A DNA stretch of 64,000 nt, taken from Plantago major. Taxonomy: Eukaryota; Streptophyta; Magnoliopsida; Lamiales; Plantaginaceae. The position numbers were made by a program, and so were the translations under genes. The notes below the pieces were generated by a model. It worked only from the letters and a program-made list of their open reading frames with translations. It did no database searches and was not told the DNA's origin. The DNA lies in contig JAIFAC010000476.1 in NCBI GenBank assembly GCA_026545765.1, positions 1 through 64,000 on the forward strand. Direction: 5' to 3'. Positions 11,652 to 23,824 of the stretch are shown here, in pieces (the stretch's first letter is position 1; every line of letters begins with the position of its first letter).

Positions 11652-13848
11652 TTAAGTGCAAATTTCCATGTTTCCAATTCTTGATCTGAGAATCATGTCT
11701 CTAAAACAAGTGAATGTGAAGTTGCATGGCTCAAGTGATCCGCCATAACTGCAGATCTGATATGATTTTGAGCTTCTACGCGCGGGAAGAGAATTTAGCC
11801 AGACATTAGAAAAGGTTAGTGGAGTGTTGTTTTGGACTATGGATTTGAAGGCGGACTTGCTATTAATAAAAAAAAAAAACAGGTATGATACTTTTTATCA
11901 AGTATGGTACAAAAGGGCGAGCAATAATAATTTAATTAGGTTTGGAGAAGGTTGATTAACCTCGAGTATGGTACACAGTACGTAGCTCCACTTCGAGTGG
12001 CTGATGATTTAGGCTCCTTTCTTTTTGCGGTAGCTACTGTTTTATATAATCATCCATTCTCTTTTGACATGAAATCACTAATTTTGAGAAAACTTACGAC
12101 CCAAATTTCCCAATCCTCTGTAACATAAATATTTAAAAACCAAAAGAAACGATTAAGCTTTATGATAGATAATGAAAACGTGATTTTGTCCATTTTATAA
12201 AGAGATAATTAGTAATTAAATAAAGTTGACGCAAATTACGATTTGGGTGCAATGACACGTAAGTGGAAAATTGGAATCCAAAAACCTGAAATGTTGGGAT
12301 CAAGTATCTCTTCTCTTTTCTAAAGTAAATAAATCAATTCAACATATCAAAACACCTCAATGTCATGTGTAGAGATAATCATCATCATTATGTTTTTCTT
12401 TCTTTTCACATATAAGACATGTGGTTATTTGTAATTAACCACTCACATGCATATAAATTAACAACGACTTGGCAATTTTCATGTTATGTCCTGTCACTAA
12501 TTGGTATTGTAAAGCTGGTCAAAGAAACTTTTTCCTACCCGGATTTAGTCCTTTTCTTAGAGGTTTGACTGCTAACTTTATTAATCAAGTCATGCTGAAA
12601 ACATTCAATTTGATCGTAATTGCTTAATCTACCCCATCTTGAGTTCTGCACTTCTCATGCCCCCGAAGACCAAGGCCATTGTCTACGGGCCATCCTTACT
12701 TGTAATTGCTTAATCTACCCCATCTTGATCGTACTCAATTACATCCTTGTGCAATTAGTATTTTACAATGGGACTTGGTAATTTCTATGACATATAGTAT
12801 AAAGTAAACAAACGTATACTATCCGCATTCTTTTCTCATTCCATTAGATTTCTCAAAAATATAATATGAAAACAATTGGGCATTTGTACAACATGAAGTT
12901 TTCAGAAGTACGGTCTATTTATTTAGAGATGGGCGTACATAATGAAAATCGTTCGTCTTATTAATCAGCGAAATACGTATTTGTTAACAAAACTTATCTC
13001 TGTTTATATGAAAAATACAAATATTGACAACAAAGATTATAACATTGATAATTTCCTTTAAAACATAATCCATTTGTGAATAAATAATTTAGAATTAGAT
13101 CTATCAATAGATTTACTTACCTACAAAGGATAACCTTTGGTAAAGTAATTATTCAGATTCTGAATTGACTTTCGCGTTAATTTTGGACGTCTCAATTTTC
13201 TTCTCATCCCTTTGAAAATGTCTACTATTTTATTCGTTCTGATATCTTACGTTCGCTATGTCTACTATTTTATTCGATTTCTTTATTTTATCGCTTTATC
13301 TTTATTCTTTATCTTTCTTAAAATTACATTGTATGAATTTCATGTAGATAAGTTGAATTTGGAATAGAGGATAATTTTGTAAAGAACGTTCTAAAATCTG
13401 AAGGCCACAGTATGTTGACACGGAGTGACACGGGTCGACACGGAAAAAAAAGAAAGAGTAGCGAGTAATTTGTACGTCACGGGTGAGGCATCTGGTCTTC
13501 GATTTTGTCAAATTGACTTGACCTTGACTTGGCTGAATGTTAGGTCCACGTGACAAATATAGCCCACGTGCATTAATCAGGAGCTCATGTAGGAGTAACT
13601 CTGTGGACCTGTTTGGTGGCTAAATTTTGAAATTACCAGAATAGGATAAAGGTATTTTAGCCTATCGTATAAATGAAATGAATGTTCGTGAAAATTTAAG
13701 TTAATATTCAGTTTGTGTTCGAATTTGACGTAGTCGAACAGTTTGCGAACATATTTATTATGTACATGAACACGAGTACAAAAATATAATTTATTTTTTT
13801 GTAGTTCACAAATTATTCGCAGACAAATGATATTTACTAATAACTTTA
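11652..13848. other. Intergenic, no gene seen
   Basis: AT-rich DNA with simple-sequence patches (A run near 11870). Two identical 6-bp G-boxes (CACGTG) occur at 13547-13552 and 13565-13570, but no gene start is visible within reach. The open frame at 13302-13556 (minus) has no motif. Confidence 0.5.
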
Positions 13849-13920
13849 TACTCCCTCCGTTCTTTTTAAAGGTTTACTTTTTGTCATTTCGAAAGTTTTT
13901 TTTTAAAGGTTAACGTTTCT
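13849..13920. mobile_element. Possible Stowaway-like MITE end
   Basis: TACTCCCTCCGTTC at 13849-13862 is the usual start of plant Stowaway (Tc1/mariner-like) elements, and the following text repeats AAAGGTT. The opposite end was not found, so this is a fragment at best. Confidence 0.35.
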
Positions 13921-14181
13921 GCTTTTGGAAACTCACTATCTCTACTTATTAATTTTTTATCACTCTCTTTTCTACTTTATCTCTTTTCTCTCTCACTTTT
14001 CTGGGGAGTTCTATGGTTCATCCTACTTGTTTTGGATGAATGTTACGTCGATTGTATTCAATCACGGCGTTGGAGTGAATACAAAGGCATTATGGTAATT
14101 ACTGAATTTGAATACAATGGCATTTTCGTAATTATAGGTTAAAAGGCACGTTTACGCTTACTAAAAAATAGGCAAAATCAG

Positions 14182-14245
14182 ACCAGGAGTTGAACCCACG
14201 GCGCAGCAACGCGTAACACATCCTTACCACTCGGCCACTTGGATT
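14182..14245 (-). tRNA. tRNA-like relic (SINE head or pseudo-tRNA)
   Basis: Read on the minus strand, an A-box-like GTGGCCGAGTGG (14238-14227) is followed by a B-box-like GGGTTCAACTCC (14197-14186) at tRNA-like spacing. A Leu/Ser-type D-arm is suggested. The T-stem does not pair well and no acceptor stem is convincing, so a functional tRNA is unlikely. It may be the tRNA-derived head of a SINE. Confidence 0.4.
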
Positions 14246-14488
14246 TATATTTTACATTCTCCTTGATTAGGTATATATTACATAGGGAAATTAATTAAAA
14301 AACGGGAATAAAATATGTAAAAGAAAAACAACGCTTCACCTGGAAGCTTCCCTGCGTTTTTATTTTCCCATAATCTCCATTATTGCAGTCTTTGGTTTAA
14401 CTCTACAAGAATTTTTCCTTAAAATAAAAAACCTCTAGAAGATTTTTTAATCTAGGTCTCAATTAAGCACTTTCATCACTGATACAGG

Positions 14489-14596
14489 TTTGACATCCCA
14501 AGTGAGTTGTTCCAGGAGATCCTGTCTAGGTGCAGGTAAACTGACTTCTCGGGGCGGTGCATCTCGAAAAGATGGAGATCGATATCGGCGATCTAA
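14489..14596 (+). pseudogene. F-box domain relic
   Basis: One frame reads FDIPSELFQEILSRCR, stop, TDFSGRCISKRWRSISAI, stop. This follows the F-box pattern (P-x-E-L/I-x-x-E-I-L-S-R ... R-C-x-S-K-x-W-R-S), the domain that binds SKP1 in SCF ubiquitin ligases. In-frame stops at both joints show it is dead. A possible splice acceptor (GATACAG) lies just before it. No kelch or LRR region could be followed downstream to 15070. The identification rests on about 34 residues. Confidence 0.45.
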
Positions 14597-14599
14597 TTT

Positions 14600-15090
14600 T
14601 CTCCAAATGCGGTTTGATCGAAGAAACATGCATGGCGAAACTTCATAGGATATGATCTTGACAATTTAAATCGAGCGATGGTAGCTTTTTCCGTAAGATT
14701 GAACTCGATTAAATGTAATAGCGGTGAAACAACGAAGATTTTTAGATAAGCGGCATGATAACGGTTTATGGCATGTGCTCAAATTATTAATTAAAATAAG
14801 TAGTAAGCGATGTTGTGACGGAACACGCTAAACCACATGATCGTTCTCTCGAGGAACTAATCGTGATTGTCATGTTATGGAGTACAAATAAACAAGTTTG
14901 TGGAAGCAATATGATCGAGAATATTGTTCTACTTCTTCTAGCTAACCAAAAGCGAAAACTTGGCGACTCTGCACAGTTAATGGAAAGTATGAACACGATA
15001 GTTAAGCTCGGGATAAATATGTTTACGGAATGTACTCACCACCTACTTATGGTGATTCACGTTATCCGATTAAGTTGTCGATAACGGAAA
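14600..15090. other. Intergenic, no gene assigned
   Basis: Overlapping open frames on both strands (14787-14996 minus, 14815-15084 plus) have no recognisable motif. It could be further decayed sequence of the F-box relic. Confidence 0.35.
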
Positions 15091-15728
15091 AATCGATCTT
15101 AACGATTCGTTTGAAAGTTTAGTTTAGTAATTGTCGATTGTCACAGATAATCCTTGAACAAACGATTAGAAGGTTTTAGCGATCTAAATTCACAATTTAT
15201 TACAAAGATTTATTATCAAGGTTAACTCCCGTGTGAATCGAATCCATAGCAACAAACCCTAACATACAAAATCCTTTACTTCACTACTGCATTCATACAA
15301 GAATTAGTTAATTAACGACATTGTAGAAGCATGCAAATCCATTGTCACATGAATACACATAAGATTGATGGAAAGGAAGAATCAAGCATAAACAAGCCAT
15401 CAAGTTGTCAAGTTGAAAGAAGATATGCAATAGCAAATCGAATTCTAACCTCTGAACGTGAATTCGTGAATCAAACACACGATTACAAGTCAATAGCTAA
15501 ATCCCCAAGTGTACAAGATGAAACCTAGGGTTCTTAGCCCCTCTAATTAGGTTTAGAATAAACGTATCTCTGAAGTTATGGTGAAAGAAATCTATTTAAA
15601 GGAGAAAAACGAGCCAGAAATCGCCAAAATCGCGTCGGGACGCGTCTTGGAAAGCTGAGACACGACTTGGCTCTTCTGAGTCGCGACTTGCGATATCTTT
15701 AGGTGAGGCAGCTTTTTGTCACTAAAAC
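15091..15728 (-). mobile_element. Diverged copy of the GTGTCGCGACACG repeat family
   Basis: Read on the minus strand this follows the same order as 46400-46900 on the plus strand: GTCGCGACTC/GACGCGTC palindrome-like motifs near 15680-15635, a short TTTAAATAG TATA-like stretch, then GTTTATGCTTGATT, CATCAATCTTAT and TTTGCATG blocks. It abuts the env-like relic of element C at 15728/15729. The boundary on the low side is approximate. Confidence 0.45.
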
Positions 15729-16459
15729 CAGTGTTCGGAGACAGTTAAGATAGACAATTAAGCATATAAACAAAAGAAAGCATTAAAACAGCAGAAAACA
15801 GGTTTATTCTGCAATATCTTCTCCCCCTTCTTGTGTAGAAAGCAAATCCTCCATTTCTTCCAGGAATCTCTGAAGGACCAAGAGCTCCTAATTCTTCTCA
15901 GCAATCTCCCTTTCTTTGTCTGATATTTGTTGCTTGAGGCAATTCACATGAACCTGCAGAGAATCAGTAGACCTGGGTGTATTGTCAACACTAGAGCTAG
16001 TGGCCACAGAGGGTCTATCAGCAGCAGGAACTACCCAGGGATGATCATGGACCCTGTTACCAAACACCATCACCTTAGCAATCTTCATCACCTGAGTATT
16101 CTCTATCACCACTTCCTTGTCATTGGGAACAAAGACTTGATCCACTAAAATCTTATAGATAAGACATGAAAGGGAAGAATATTCTTCGTGCCTTTCTTAT
16201 GTGGGCAACCACGGATGGTGGTAAAAACTCGAGAGGCGAGATCAATGGTAATCTCTTAACGGTTTGTATAATAAGATTCTAGTTCCTTTGGTAAGGTAGG
16301 AGGGATTAGAGAAGGGTACCCAATTGTTGGTGGCTATCTATTGTAACACTCCACAGAGAGAGGTTACATTCACAAGTTTCAAGTTGGCAGACCATTGATT
16401 GTGTCTCCACCGATCCTGACATTCATCACCTCATTCATGTCCAATTCCTCATCATTCTC
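15729..16459 (-). pseudogene. Env-like gene of element C, C-terminal third
   Basis: This is the last part of a copia env-like / putative plant transposon protein gene whose earlier parts are at 35630-35826 and 37936-38333. The central stretch matches the plant-transposon-protein domain: a WVPFSNPSYLTK-like segment near 16310, then a CLIYKILVDQ segment near 16150. It ends in a predicted coiled coil (QVHVNCLKQQISDKEREIAE, near 15950-15895). Stops and frame changes interrupt it. Unlike copy E (47600-48842) it retains the segment 16246-16410, which E has lost. It ends exactly at the TTCTC target duplication of solo LTR G. Confidence 0.7.
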
Positions 16460-17020
16460 TGTTAAAACTGTTGGACCGGGATTTGTACTAGGAACGGTTT
16501 CAGACGATGTTGACTATGATGTTGAGTCAACAACGTCGTCAAGAATGGTTGATGACGATAAGCAGATGAGAGCGGAAGCCGGATTGATAAGCGACAACTA
16601 GAAATAAAATCAAGCCGATATATAAAGATACCGACGGTGCCGTAGGCTAAATTTCTACTAAAGATGAAAAGTAGAATTACAAAAAGAAGTTTAAAACAAT
16701 CACAAACGATTGATTAAACTTACGGAAAACTAAACCTAGAACAGACAAACAAAACCTATTCTAGTTTGAAGACACTAGAGTAAATTTCAATCTTTAGAAA
16801 TCACTCACAAGGGTAATCGAATTCAAAGTCTAGTAAAGCAAGAAAAACCTAATCTCAATAATCAGAAACTAGTCTCTTAAAGCATGGTTTTCTTGCAAGC
16901 ATTCTTCTTGTATATATAGATGGCGCCAAGTCGAACAGAACAAGGAGAACGCGAAAGGCAGTTTTCTTTTTCTTCCGTGTGCTTTGCGTTAATCATAAGA
17001 AGGAAATATTCCTTGTTGTG
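16460..17020 (-). mobile_element. Solo LTR G, distal part (split by element A)
   Basis: G begins TGTTAAAACTG right after TTCTC (16455-16459). It resumes at 35275 and ends ACTTTCA at 35629, followed by TTCTC (35630-35634). Joined length is about 916 bases with TG...CA ends and a perfect 5-bp duplication, so this is a solo LTR. Read on the minus strand it starts TGAAAGTGCA, like the LTRs of SIRE-type elements, and has a TATA-like CTATATATAC near 16920-16911. The last five bases (TTGTG) are the target duplication of element A. Confidence 0.75.
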
Positions 17021-18417
17021 TGTTGGTCCAGATAACAGCAAAGTAAAAGACTAGGGGGAGGGTGAATAGTCTTTTAAAACTTTTGTCGATAAACACAGTT
17101 CTCGAAACACGAGGTTTACGATACTTAAATTAGAATGAGAAGACTTTAAGATAGGTAAGTGCGAAACAATGAGTAAGTGTGTGTGTGCTTTGAAATGTAA
17201 ATCTGAAGGTAAAGAACACAGCAAGTATAGTGGTATCTGGAGGTGGCGTAATCCTCCAACTAATCCACTTCGGTCTTTCTGAGACCTAGAATTCACTAGA
17301 ACAGATAATTGAGTTCACCTTACAATAATCCTATTCTAAGATTCCTAAACAAATGGTTCCCAACCAAATGTTCCCCCTGAGTTATTCCCCAGCTCCTAGA
17401 GCTAAGTACTTCCTCTACTCAGATAACCTTGGAGTTATTCACGATTTCCCAAATCAAGTACTGCCTCTACTCCACGCCTTGATGGTGTTGGTTATAAGGT
17501 TTGTCAGAGAGGCTTCTCGTATAACTTTTCAGTTATGTTTTCAGAGAGCCTAATAGAACAAGACTACTTAATACACTTGTTCAGTGGATGATAGTCTGCT
17601 CTTTACTGACCCAAGTAATTTGTGTCCGTTCTGGAGAATGAGCTTCAGATTGGGTGTCGATAGTTCGACTCTTTCACGAATAACAATCTCTTGTTAAGGT
17701 TCAGGACAACTTAGAACTACTAGTGATTCTTCAAGCAACAGAAAGCTTTCAGAAAGGGTAGTAGAGTGCTTGAGAGAATACTTTGCTTGATGGTAAGTTT
17801 GCAAGATAGAGCGTTCTAAAGTGTGTTCTTCAAGCATCTAAGTGTGTGATATATATAGATAAATTTGAGAGGCGTTTGAATTGTATCCGTTGTGCTCTAT
17901 ATCAAATTATATCCGTTTATATCTTGAACTATGTACTCAGAAGTCACTATCTCTTGTTTAAGAGAGGAATTGCTTTTTGCAGCATTTCTGCCGATGCATT
18001 TAATGCATAGTACTATTCATTGTCCTTTAGTCTCAACGGATACATGAGCCTTTCTGATGGCTTGCATGCTCCATACTCATGATGTCATATGTCCAGAATC
18101 ATATTTCCAAAGTAAGTTAATGTATTTAAGAAAGGATTAAGGACATAGTCTTTCTGAGTTAGACTAAACCTTTGTGTCTTCATAAACCTTGTGCAATCTT
18201 CAGAAAAGCTCCATTGATAGGATTGATCTTCATGGTCTTCTTGAAATACAAAATTACACTCAGAGACCTATAATCCTAATACAAGATTTACTAGACTAAT
18301 CATACTCAGTGATTTTCTCTTTTACAATGTTCAAGTGAACCGAGAGCACTTAATCACCTTTACGGCTAAGATAAGAACATGTGATGAGTGATCAAAATAC
18401 TATGAGATATTCTAACA
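17021..18417 (-). repeat. Element A 3' LTR
   Basis: 1397 bases, TGTTGGTCCAG... to ...CTAACA as written on the plus strand. It aligns end to end with 33886-35269 and lies next to a polypurine tract. A TATA-like ATATATATAG stretch is near 17855. It carries two copies of a ~52-base GAGTTATTCC...AGTACTTCC unit (about 17378-17480). Confidence 0.9.
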
Positions 18418-18422
18418 AATTG

Positions 18423-18432
18423 TCCCCTTTTG
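18423..18432 (-). other. Polypurine tract of element A
   Basis: On the minus strand CAAAAGGGGA lies five bases before the 3' LTR start and is the expected plus-strand priming site. Confidence 0.75.
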
Positions 18433-20512
18433 ATCAGTCATCCATGACTATCTTTCAAGTCCTATTACAAAGTTGTAATCTTGGAAGAGAAAACAATCCA
18501 CCACTTAATCATTTCAAAGGATATTCAATTTTAGTTGAATTAAGTGCAGAAAGTAAACATCAACCAAATCACAAGAAGTGATCTTTGCTGATAAGTTGTC
18601 ATCTATTAAAATGTATAAAGTATGATCTTGAGATAGGTGCAGTTCTGAGTAAGATGCAACTTTTACGGATAGAAAATTTGAAACAATCGGCAAGATTACA
18701 AAAGTAATAAAACAAACTAAGTAAATTAGAACATAGGAAGTCCAAGCTCGAGAGTATTCTAATTTTACTAGTCTTCAAGTCTTGAAACATAACTTGGGTT
18801 CGAGATACCTCAGTTCTTGACACCCTTTCTGGATCGATTGACATGATCATCCACTTTTACGCATTCTTGGACATAGTCATAAAGAGTCCTTGACGAGAGA
18901 GCTCATCTTTACGGATAAGTCACATATTTCATGGTAACTCTTACCAAGCTTGTGATTCTTCAGAAAATGTTTGACCCGAAGTACTTTCCCAGACCGGCAT
19001 GGTCTACTTGCGGTGAGATAGGTTGAAATACTTGTATATTTCTTCCGGATAGTGTATATCATCTAGGTATTCATCGATGTCATATAGAATGACTCATAGG
19101 TTGAAACACCTAGTTTTCTCTTCTCTTGTAGCTACCGTCCAGTTTTCTTACCTTGTGTACATCATCGGGTTTTGGGTAAGGGGCCGAAGAAAGATCCATC
19201 TTTACGGCTTCATTCCTCTTTTCTACTTCAAAGTTTAACGGGCATGAAGGTGCTCGGGTTTTAGCAATTAAAGCCTTCTCTCCATTTCGGGATCTGGTTG
19301 AGGATGGGAGTTGGAAACTTATCATTGACAAGTAGATGTTGTAGTTCCGAATCGATACCTGTCTTGTTAGAATGCACCTATATGAAGATTCTTCATTCTT
19401 GGTCTTCATATACTCAATGTGGGCATCGATTGGCCTTTCTTGATGTGTTTCATTGTTTATTACATGGAAATCCCTTCTTGCTTTTCTGTTTGGTGGCCTT
19501 CTGTCAGTAGATCCTCTAACCCTTTCTTCCTGCCTTGGGGCTGTGCTGGTGGATGTTCCGTGTATTGACTTGGTATTTCCAGAAGAAGTTCTGGCTGTTA
19601 AGGCTTTGCTGGTAGAGGAGGTTGTGAAGTAGTTGCTTGTCTCCTTTTCTTGTGAAGTGGATGTTCATCAGAATCATCCTCATCATCATTGTAGTCCAAA
19701 TTGGAGACTTGCGACTTTCTTGGCCTCTTACTTCTCCTTCTTCCTTTTCTTCTTCTTGAAGTCTTCTTCTCTTCGAGATTCTAAGGGACTTGGTTCCCTA
19801 GTGACCATACTTCTCGACCTTACATTTGGTTGATCTGGAACAACTTCTTGACAAGGGTGTCTCGGTGGTGTCCATAATGACAAGTTGACTTGAGGAGGAG
19901 GATTTGATTGTTTTCTTTTCTTCCTCTGCCTTTACGAGCATCTCTTCTTCCCCTTAGTCATGAATGGTGACTCATGATAGCATAAGCTTTGAGAGAGTTT
20001 CAAAGTTTTTGGAGATTGTTGTGCACCTGACTAATTCTTGAAGTTCTTTCTTGACTCGTTGTTACTTTAACCGGTTCTGCTCCTTTCTGTTGAGCTCTTC
20101 AAGCGGCCTTAGGATGGCGTTGGCTTGTAGGGCGGCATGGTTGGCTTCATTCAATCTTGCATTAGCATTGTTACAATCCTCATCCTGACCAACCCTAGGT
20201 CTTTCGAGAGAAGCGATCTTTGGTTGCTCTGTTGAGTAAGCGAGCAAGTCTTCATCTCTTGGACGGTTTTAGCATACATGTCTTGGGCAACTAGTGTCTT
20301 TACGAGTTCTAAAAGACCTTTGTTCCTTGCAGTGCTCTTCACTTCTTGAACTACTTAGTGCGAGAGAATATATGAGGAGCAAGTAGGGCTCTTTTGTCTT
20401 GATACCAAGTCTCTCATCTTACCTTTAGTGATCAAGTTGTGGGTTTGACATCAACTTTGTCATAATCTTTTCTTGGATTGTTTGCAGATTGACAATCTTC
20501 TTACGCTTTCCA

Positions 20513-21562
20513 TCAAGTGTCTTGGCCTACGAGAAGATGTAGAAGGTCTTTACGATGCATGACATCGGGCTCTTCATCATCATTGTCATCCATTGCATCT
20601 ATTTGTTTTGTGACAACAATGGCATTCTTCAAATTTCTTTGCTCATCTAGGAGTGCCAATTCATTGGCATTATCTTCTTCGAGCTTTTTGATTTTGGCTT
20701 CCTTTTCATCAACAAGAGCTTGAGTCTCAATGTTGATTCTCTTTTCTTCTTCCAATACCTTTTTGAGTTGTTCAATCCTAAAGTCAGCAGTTGAAATTTC
20801 TTCTATGGCATCATTGAGTTCAGCTTGTTGGGTATCTTGATGAGACTTGGGATGTGATGATGATGGAGCTTTCTGCGCAATTGAGGGAGTAGCCTTTTCT
20901 CCACTCTCTTTGCTACCTTTCTGAATCCCGCCTTGTCCAGGTTGGGGATCATCATTCTGATCATCATCATCATCACTCTTGTTCTTTGTTTCTTGGTTTG
21001 GATGCTCAGAGGGAGGTTCTTGATAATTATTTTCGTCCATCTCCTCGTCATCTTCTGAAACCAGGTTGATCACATTTGGGAACGTAATCATCCTCCCATT
21101 AACTTCTTCTTGTTCAGCAGGATAAGTAGTGAGCTTGCTGGGCAAGGCATGATGGATAACCATCTGCTCTTGGGTTTGAGCATCCGCAGACTTGAAATCT
21201 GCTATAAGTCTTTGTGCTACTTCATGAATGAAGTCTTCATGCATTAGAGTGGCAAATGAGTAGGACTCTGTAGGGAACAATGCATGGATATAATCCTCCA
21301 GATTTAGGGCAATTGCTCTCTTTTCTGGGACATCGATTACTCTGGCTACTTCAGAAAGGTCAACCTTTCTGAGTTTCTGCCATTGTCTGAAGCACTTGAG
21401 ATGTTTCTTTAAGGTGTGCTTCTGGAAGGCCTTGAGTAAATCAACTGGCACTAGACTTTGAGCCTGAAAGAAAGTGTTCAAGTTAGTTTTGTTCAAACTA
21501 CTTGTGTTAGTATCACATGTGCTGTGAGCTTTACGAGCATACATGCGAAACAATAGGCTCAT
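20513..21562 (-). CDS. Longest open exon of the accessory gene (acidic, coiled-coil)
   Basis: 349 codons as read. The first ~33 residues lie across a predicted intron (21464-21534), so the true exon probably starts at 21463. Residues ~60-150 (NLEDYIHALFPTESYSFATL, HEVAQRLIADF) match the B copy at 56323-56164 (NYVHAMFRTKQYKFATL, HKLIETFEKADGQT). A low-complexity acidic block (about residues 195-210) and a coiled-coil segment (about 255-310) follow. It lies inside a retrotransposon and is not a host gene. Confidence 0.55.
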   Translation of the reverse strand: MSLLFRMYARKAHSTCDTNTSSLNKTNLNTFFQAQSLVPVDLLKAFQKHTLKKHLKCFRQWQKLRKVDLSEVARVIDVPEKRAIALNLEDYIHALFPTESYSFATLMHEDFIHEVAQRLIADFKSADAQTQEQMVIHHALPSKLTTYPAEQEEVNGRMITFPNVINLVSEDDEEMDENNYQEPPSEHPNQETKNKSDDDDDQNDDPQPGQGGIQKGSKESGEKATPSIAQKAPSSSHPKSHQDTQQAELNDAIEEISTADFRIEQLKKVLEEEKRINIETQALVDEKEAKIKKLEEDNANELALLDEQRNLKNAIVVTKQIDAMDDNDDEEPDVMHRKDLLHLLVGQDT

Positions 21563-22228
21563 CTGCTCGGATCTTTACTTGCTTGGGCATAGAGGCCTCA
21601 GATACTTTGATGTGAGGAGAAGTTTTATCCTCATCAACCTTTCTTTCTGCTTGAACCTGAGAATTACAATCAAATATGTTTAGAAACTGTTAACAGAAAA
21701 GATAGATGGAAAAGTGCTTTTAGAGACTTCACTTACTTCCAAGTGAGGAAGCTCAGTAGCAAGTTCCTCAGAAACCTTGGGGTTTACGCACCTTTCTTGA
21801 ATCTTGCTTGTTCGGGTTTTAGTTTCTTTGGAGGAGATGACACTGTTTCTCCATCAATTGTTCTTGGAGTCTGTAAGAACAAACATAAGAGATTTTAGTA
21901 GTGGGTTCTCCGAGCATTCTGAAGAAGATTATTCGATTACTTACCTTCTCGTGAAGGCTTAGTAAATACTTCCTCGAAGCTTTTGACACGGAATCTCTAG
22001 GTTTTGGGGTGTTGGTTCCACCACCACTACTTCCTCAGTTGGAGCCTGTGGGACAGGCTCTTCTTGATGTTCTGAGGTTGGAGGAACCTATTCTTGATTC
22101 AAGGGGGTGGACAAGTTTTCTTCCCCCTGAAAGTGTGTCTCCAAGTTGGCCTGTAACAAATACAGCTTATGAGTAACAAGTTAACATACAATTATGTTGA
22201 TATGTTGAATCTGAACTATCTTTGTTAC
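21464..22228 (-). other. Intron/exon cassette in accessory gene A
   Basis: Candidate introns on the minus strand, each GT...AG and AT-rich: 22228-22151 (78 nt, CAG|GTAACA...TTACAG|GC), 21944-21871 (74 nt, AAG|GTAAGT...TTACAG|AC), 21736-21657 (80 nt, GAA|GTAAGT...CTCAG|GT) and about 21534-21464 (71 nt, ...TTTCAG|GC). The exons between (206, 134 and 122 nt) start at the same kind of boundary as those in B. They are not multiples of three here, in keeping with the frame damage elsewhere in A. Confidence 0.65.
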
Positions 22229-23824
22229 CTGAATAGAGTCAGGCTGATCATTGATCTCTTGAACTTGTGGTGAATCCATAGTCTCTCTGTGCTCATTATT
22301 GATCTCCTCTGCAGTATCATTCTGAGTTTCCATCTCAGTTTGATCCCTTTCTGAGAGTTGAGCTCTCTCAGAAGGTTGAGTAACCTGTTCAAGAACAGGG
22401 TTTTCTTCAGCAATATTAAATGCTGGCATTGTGAATGTGGAAGCAATGGCAACATCTTCCATCATTCTATCTTCCTCACCCAGGCCTCTTCTTCCTGCTG
22501 GGCAGAGGGGCTCTTGTCTTTCTGAAGAGCTGAGCTTGAAGCTCCTCCATTGGTCTCATACTTGAACCTTTTGAGTACTTTTGCAAGTACTTCATCATCC
22601 TCAAAATCACTATTCTGTGTTGGTGCAGACCCATCTATGATATTTCTATCCTCTCTGGAGAGTTCTGGTTCAGGACTCTTGGGGGATTCTGGATTTGCCT
22701 TTCTGAGCGTCCAACATCTTCTGAGACCTTGTCTCCAGAAGGTTGTGCCTCTTGTATGATTAGGGGCTTGGAGGATCTTTTGCTATGAGTCCTCTTTCTC
22801 TTGGCAACTGGAGGTTTAGCTTTGGCTTGCTCAGAGACCTCCTCACCTTGCTGTGCAGTTTCTTCTTCTTCTGCCTTTCTGAGTGCGTTCTCGTGACAAG
22901 TTTCTCCTTTTCTTCAAAAGCGTGTCTGAAAAGGGAGTTGGTGACTGGGATTTCATGCCTCTCTCTGAGAGTGATTCCCATTGTTTCTAGAATGTAACAG
23001 ATCCTGAGACCAAAGTGCATATTGGCCTTTGGCTCAGCAAGACCATTGATGATTTTGGGCTCAAATTCCTCAATATGTCCAAGGAATTTGTTGAAGGCGT
23101 ACGTCCCCCAATTGAAGTGGGTTTCCTACCCTTCATGCTTCTTGTTCAGAAGATACATCATCATCCATCTCTCCATGCTTATCTGGTCTACTCCACCTTT
23201 GTTGCCATCAAAGCAACGGACCAGAATAAGAGCTAAAGTACTCCAGTGTTTCTGGAGATGACTAGTTCTGATGACCTTCGGAACAAAAGTCTCCTGGGCA
23301 ACCTTTTGCATTTTCTATCTGGATTGCTTCAAATAGCTCTTTGACGCCTTGAATCATGGAAGCGTCCTTGATGTTGATGTCTTCAAATGTTTCTCGATTT
23401 TTCAATCTGAATATCTTGCAGAAAGTCTTGCAGTCTAGAACAATTTCTTGTCCTTGGACTTCAGTCTGCATGTATTTTTCTTCTTCATCATTCACAACTT
23501 TTGTGAAGATTTTGGAGTTGTTATAGAACTCCAGTACATCCAGTGTGGATAGTCCACTGGGTGCAGCAGATAGAAGTTTGTAGATATGGAAATTCTTCAG
23601 CATTCCCAATATCAGTTTTCTTTCTGGTTTTGAAGATATAACTGCTGGTACATATCTCTTTACTAGAAAGGCTCCCCAATTCATTTTGTATTTAGGGTTC
23701 CAGTCCGATGGGGTAAACTTTCCCGAGGCGTTTATTGACACCTTAAGTTCCTTTCCTCCTTGCTTTTCGGCAGGAGCGGATCTCTGACCTTAGGGTTCTT
23801 GGTGGTCATCTTCTTGGGTGCCAT

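Larger units (their letters stand above)
19110..23824 (-). pseudogene. Accessory (env-like) gene of element A, with introns
   Basis: Starts at ATG 23824-23822 (MAPKKMTTKN...), shifts frame near 23770, then reads a ~160-residue domain (23741-23262) with FYNNSKIFTKV and MQTEVQGQEI segments. A second part (23020-22760, HFGLRICYILETMGITLRE) follows, then acidic S/E/P-rich exons separated by short introns. Next comes a 349-codon frame (21562-20513) with an acidic D/E cluster and a predicted coiled coil (QLKKVLEEEKRINIETQALV), and a charged tail to about 19110. The first domain resembles the plant-transposon / envelope-like domain seen in copies C and E. Element B carries a homologous gene. Frameshifts are many, often where CAG/CTG has become CG. 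The product and role are unknown. Confidence 0.65.

Noticed and set aside
11329..11661. 110-codon minus-strand open frame with Pro/Arg/Gly-rich start
   Set aside because: It is created by the GC-rich GGCCGGCCGT half of a MITE; there is no protein family signature.
13547..13570. Two G-boxes (CACGTG) as a promoter
   Set aside because: No gene start, TATA box or coding region is visible nearby; two six-base motifs can occur by chance.
14182..14245. Functional tRNA-Leu/Ser gene
   Set aside because: The T-stem and acceptor stem do not pair; only the promoter boxes are recognisable.
20513..21562. 349-codon frame as a stand-alone host gene
   Set aside because: It sits between pol and the 3' LTR of element A, on its sense strand, and has a homologue at the same place in element B. 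It is part of the retrotransposon accessory gene.
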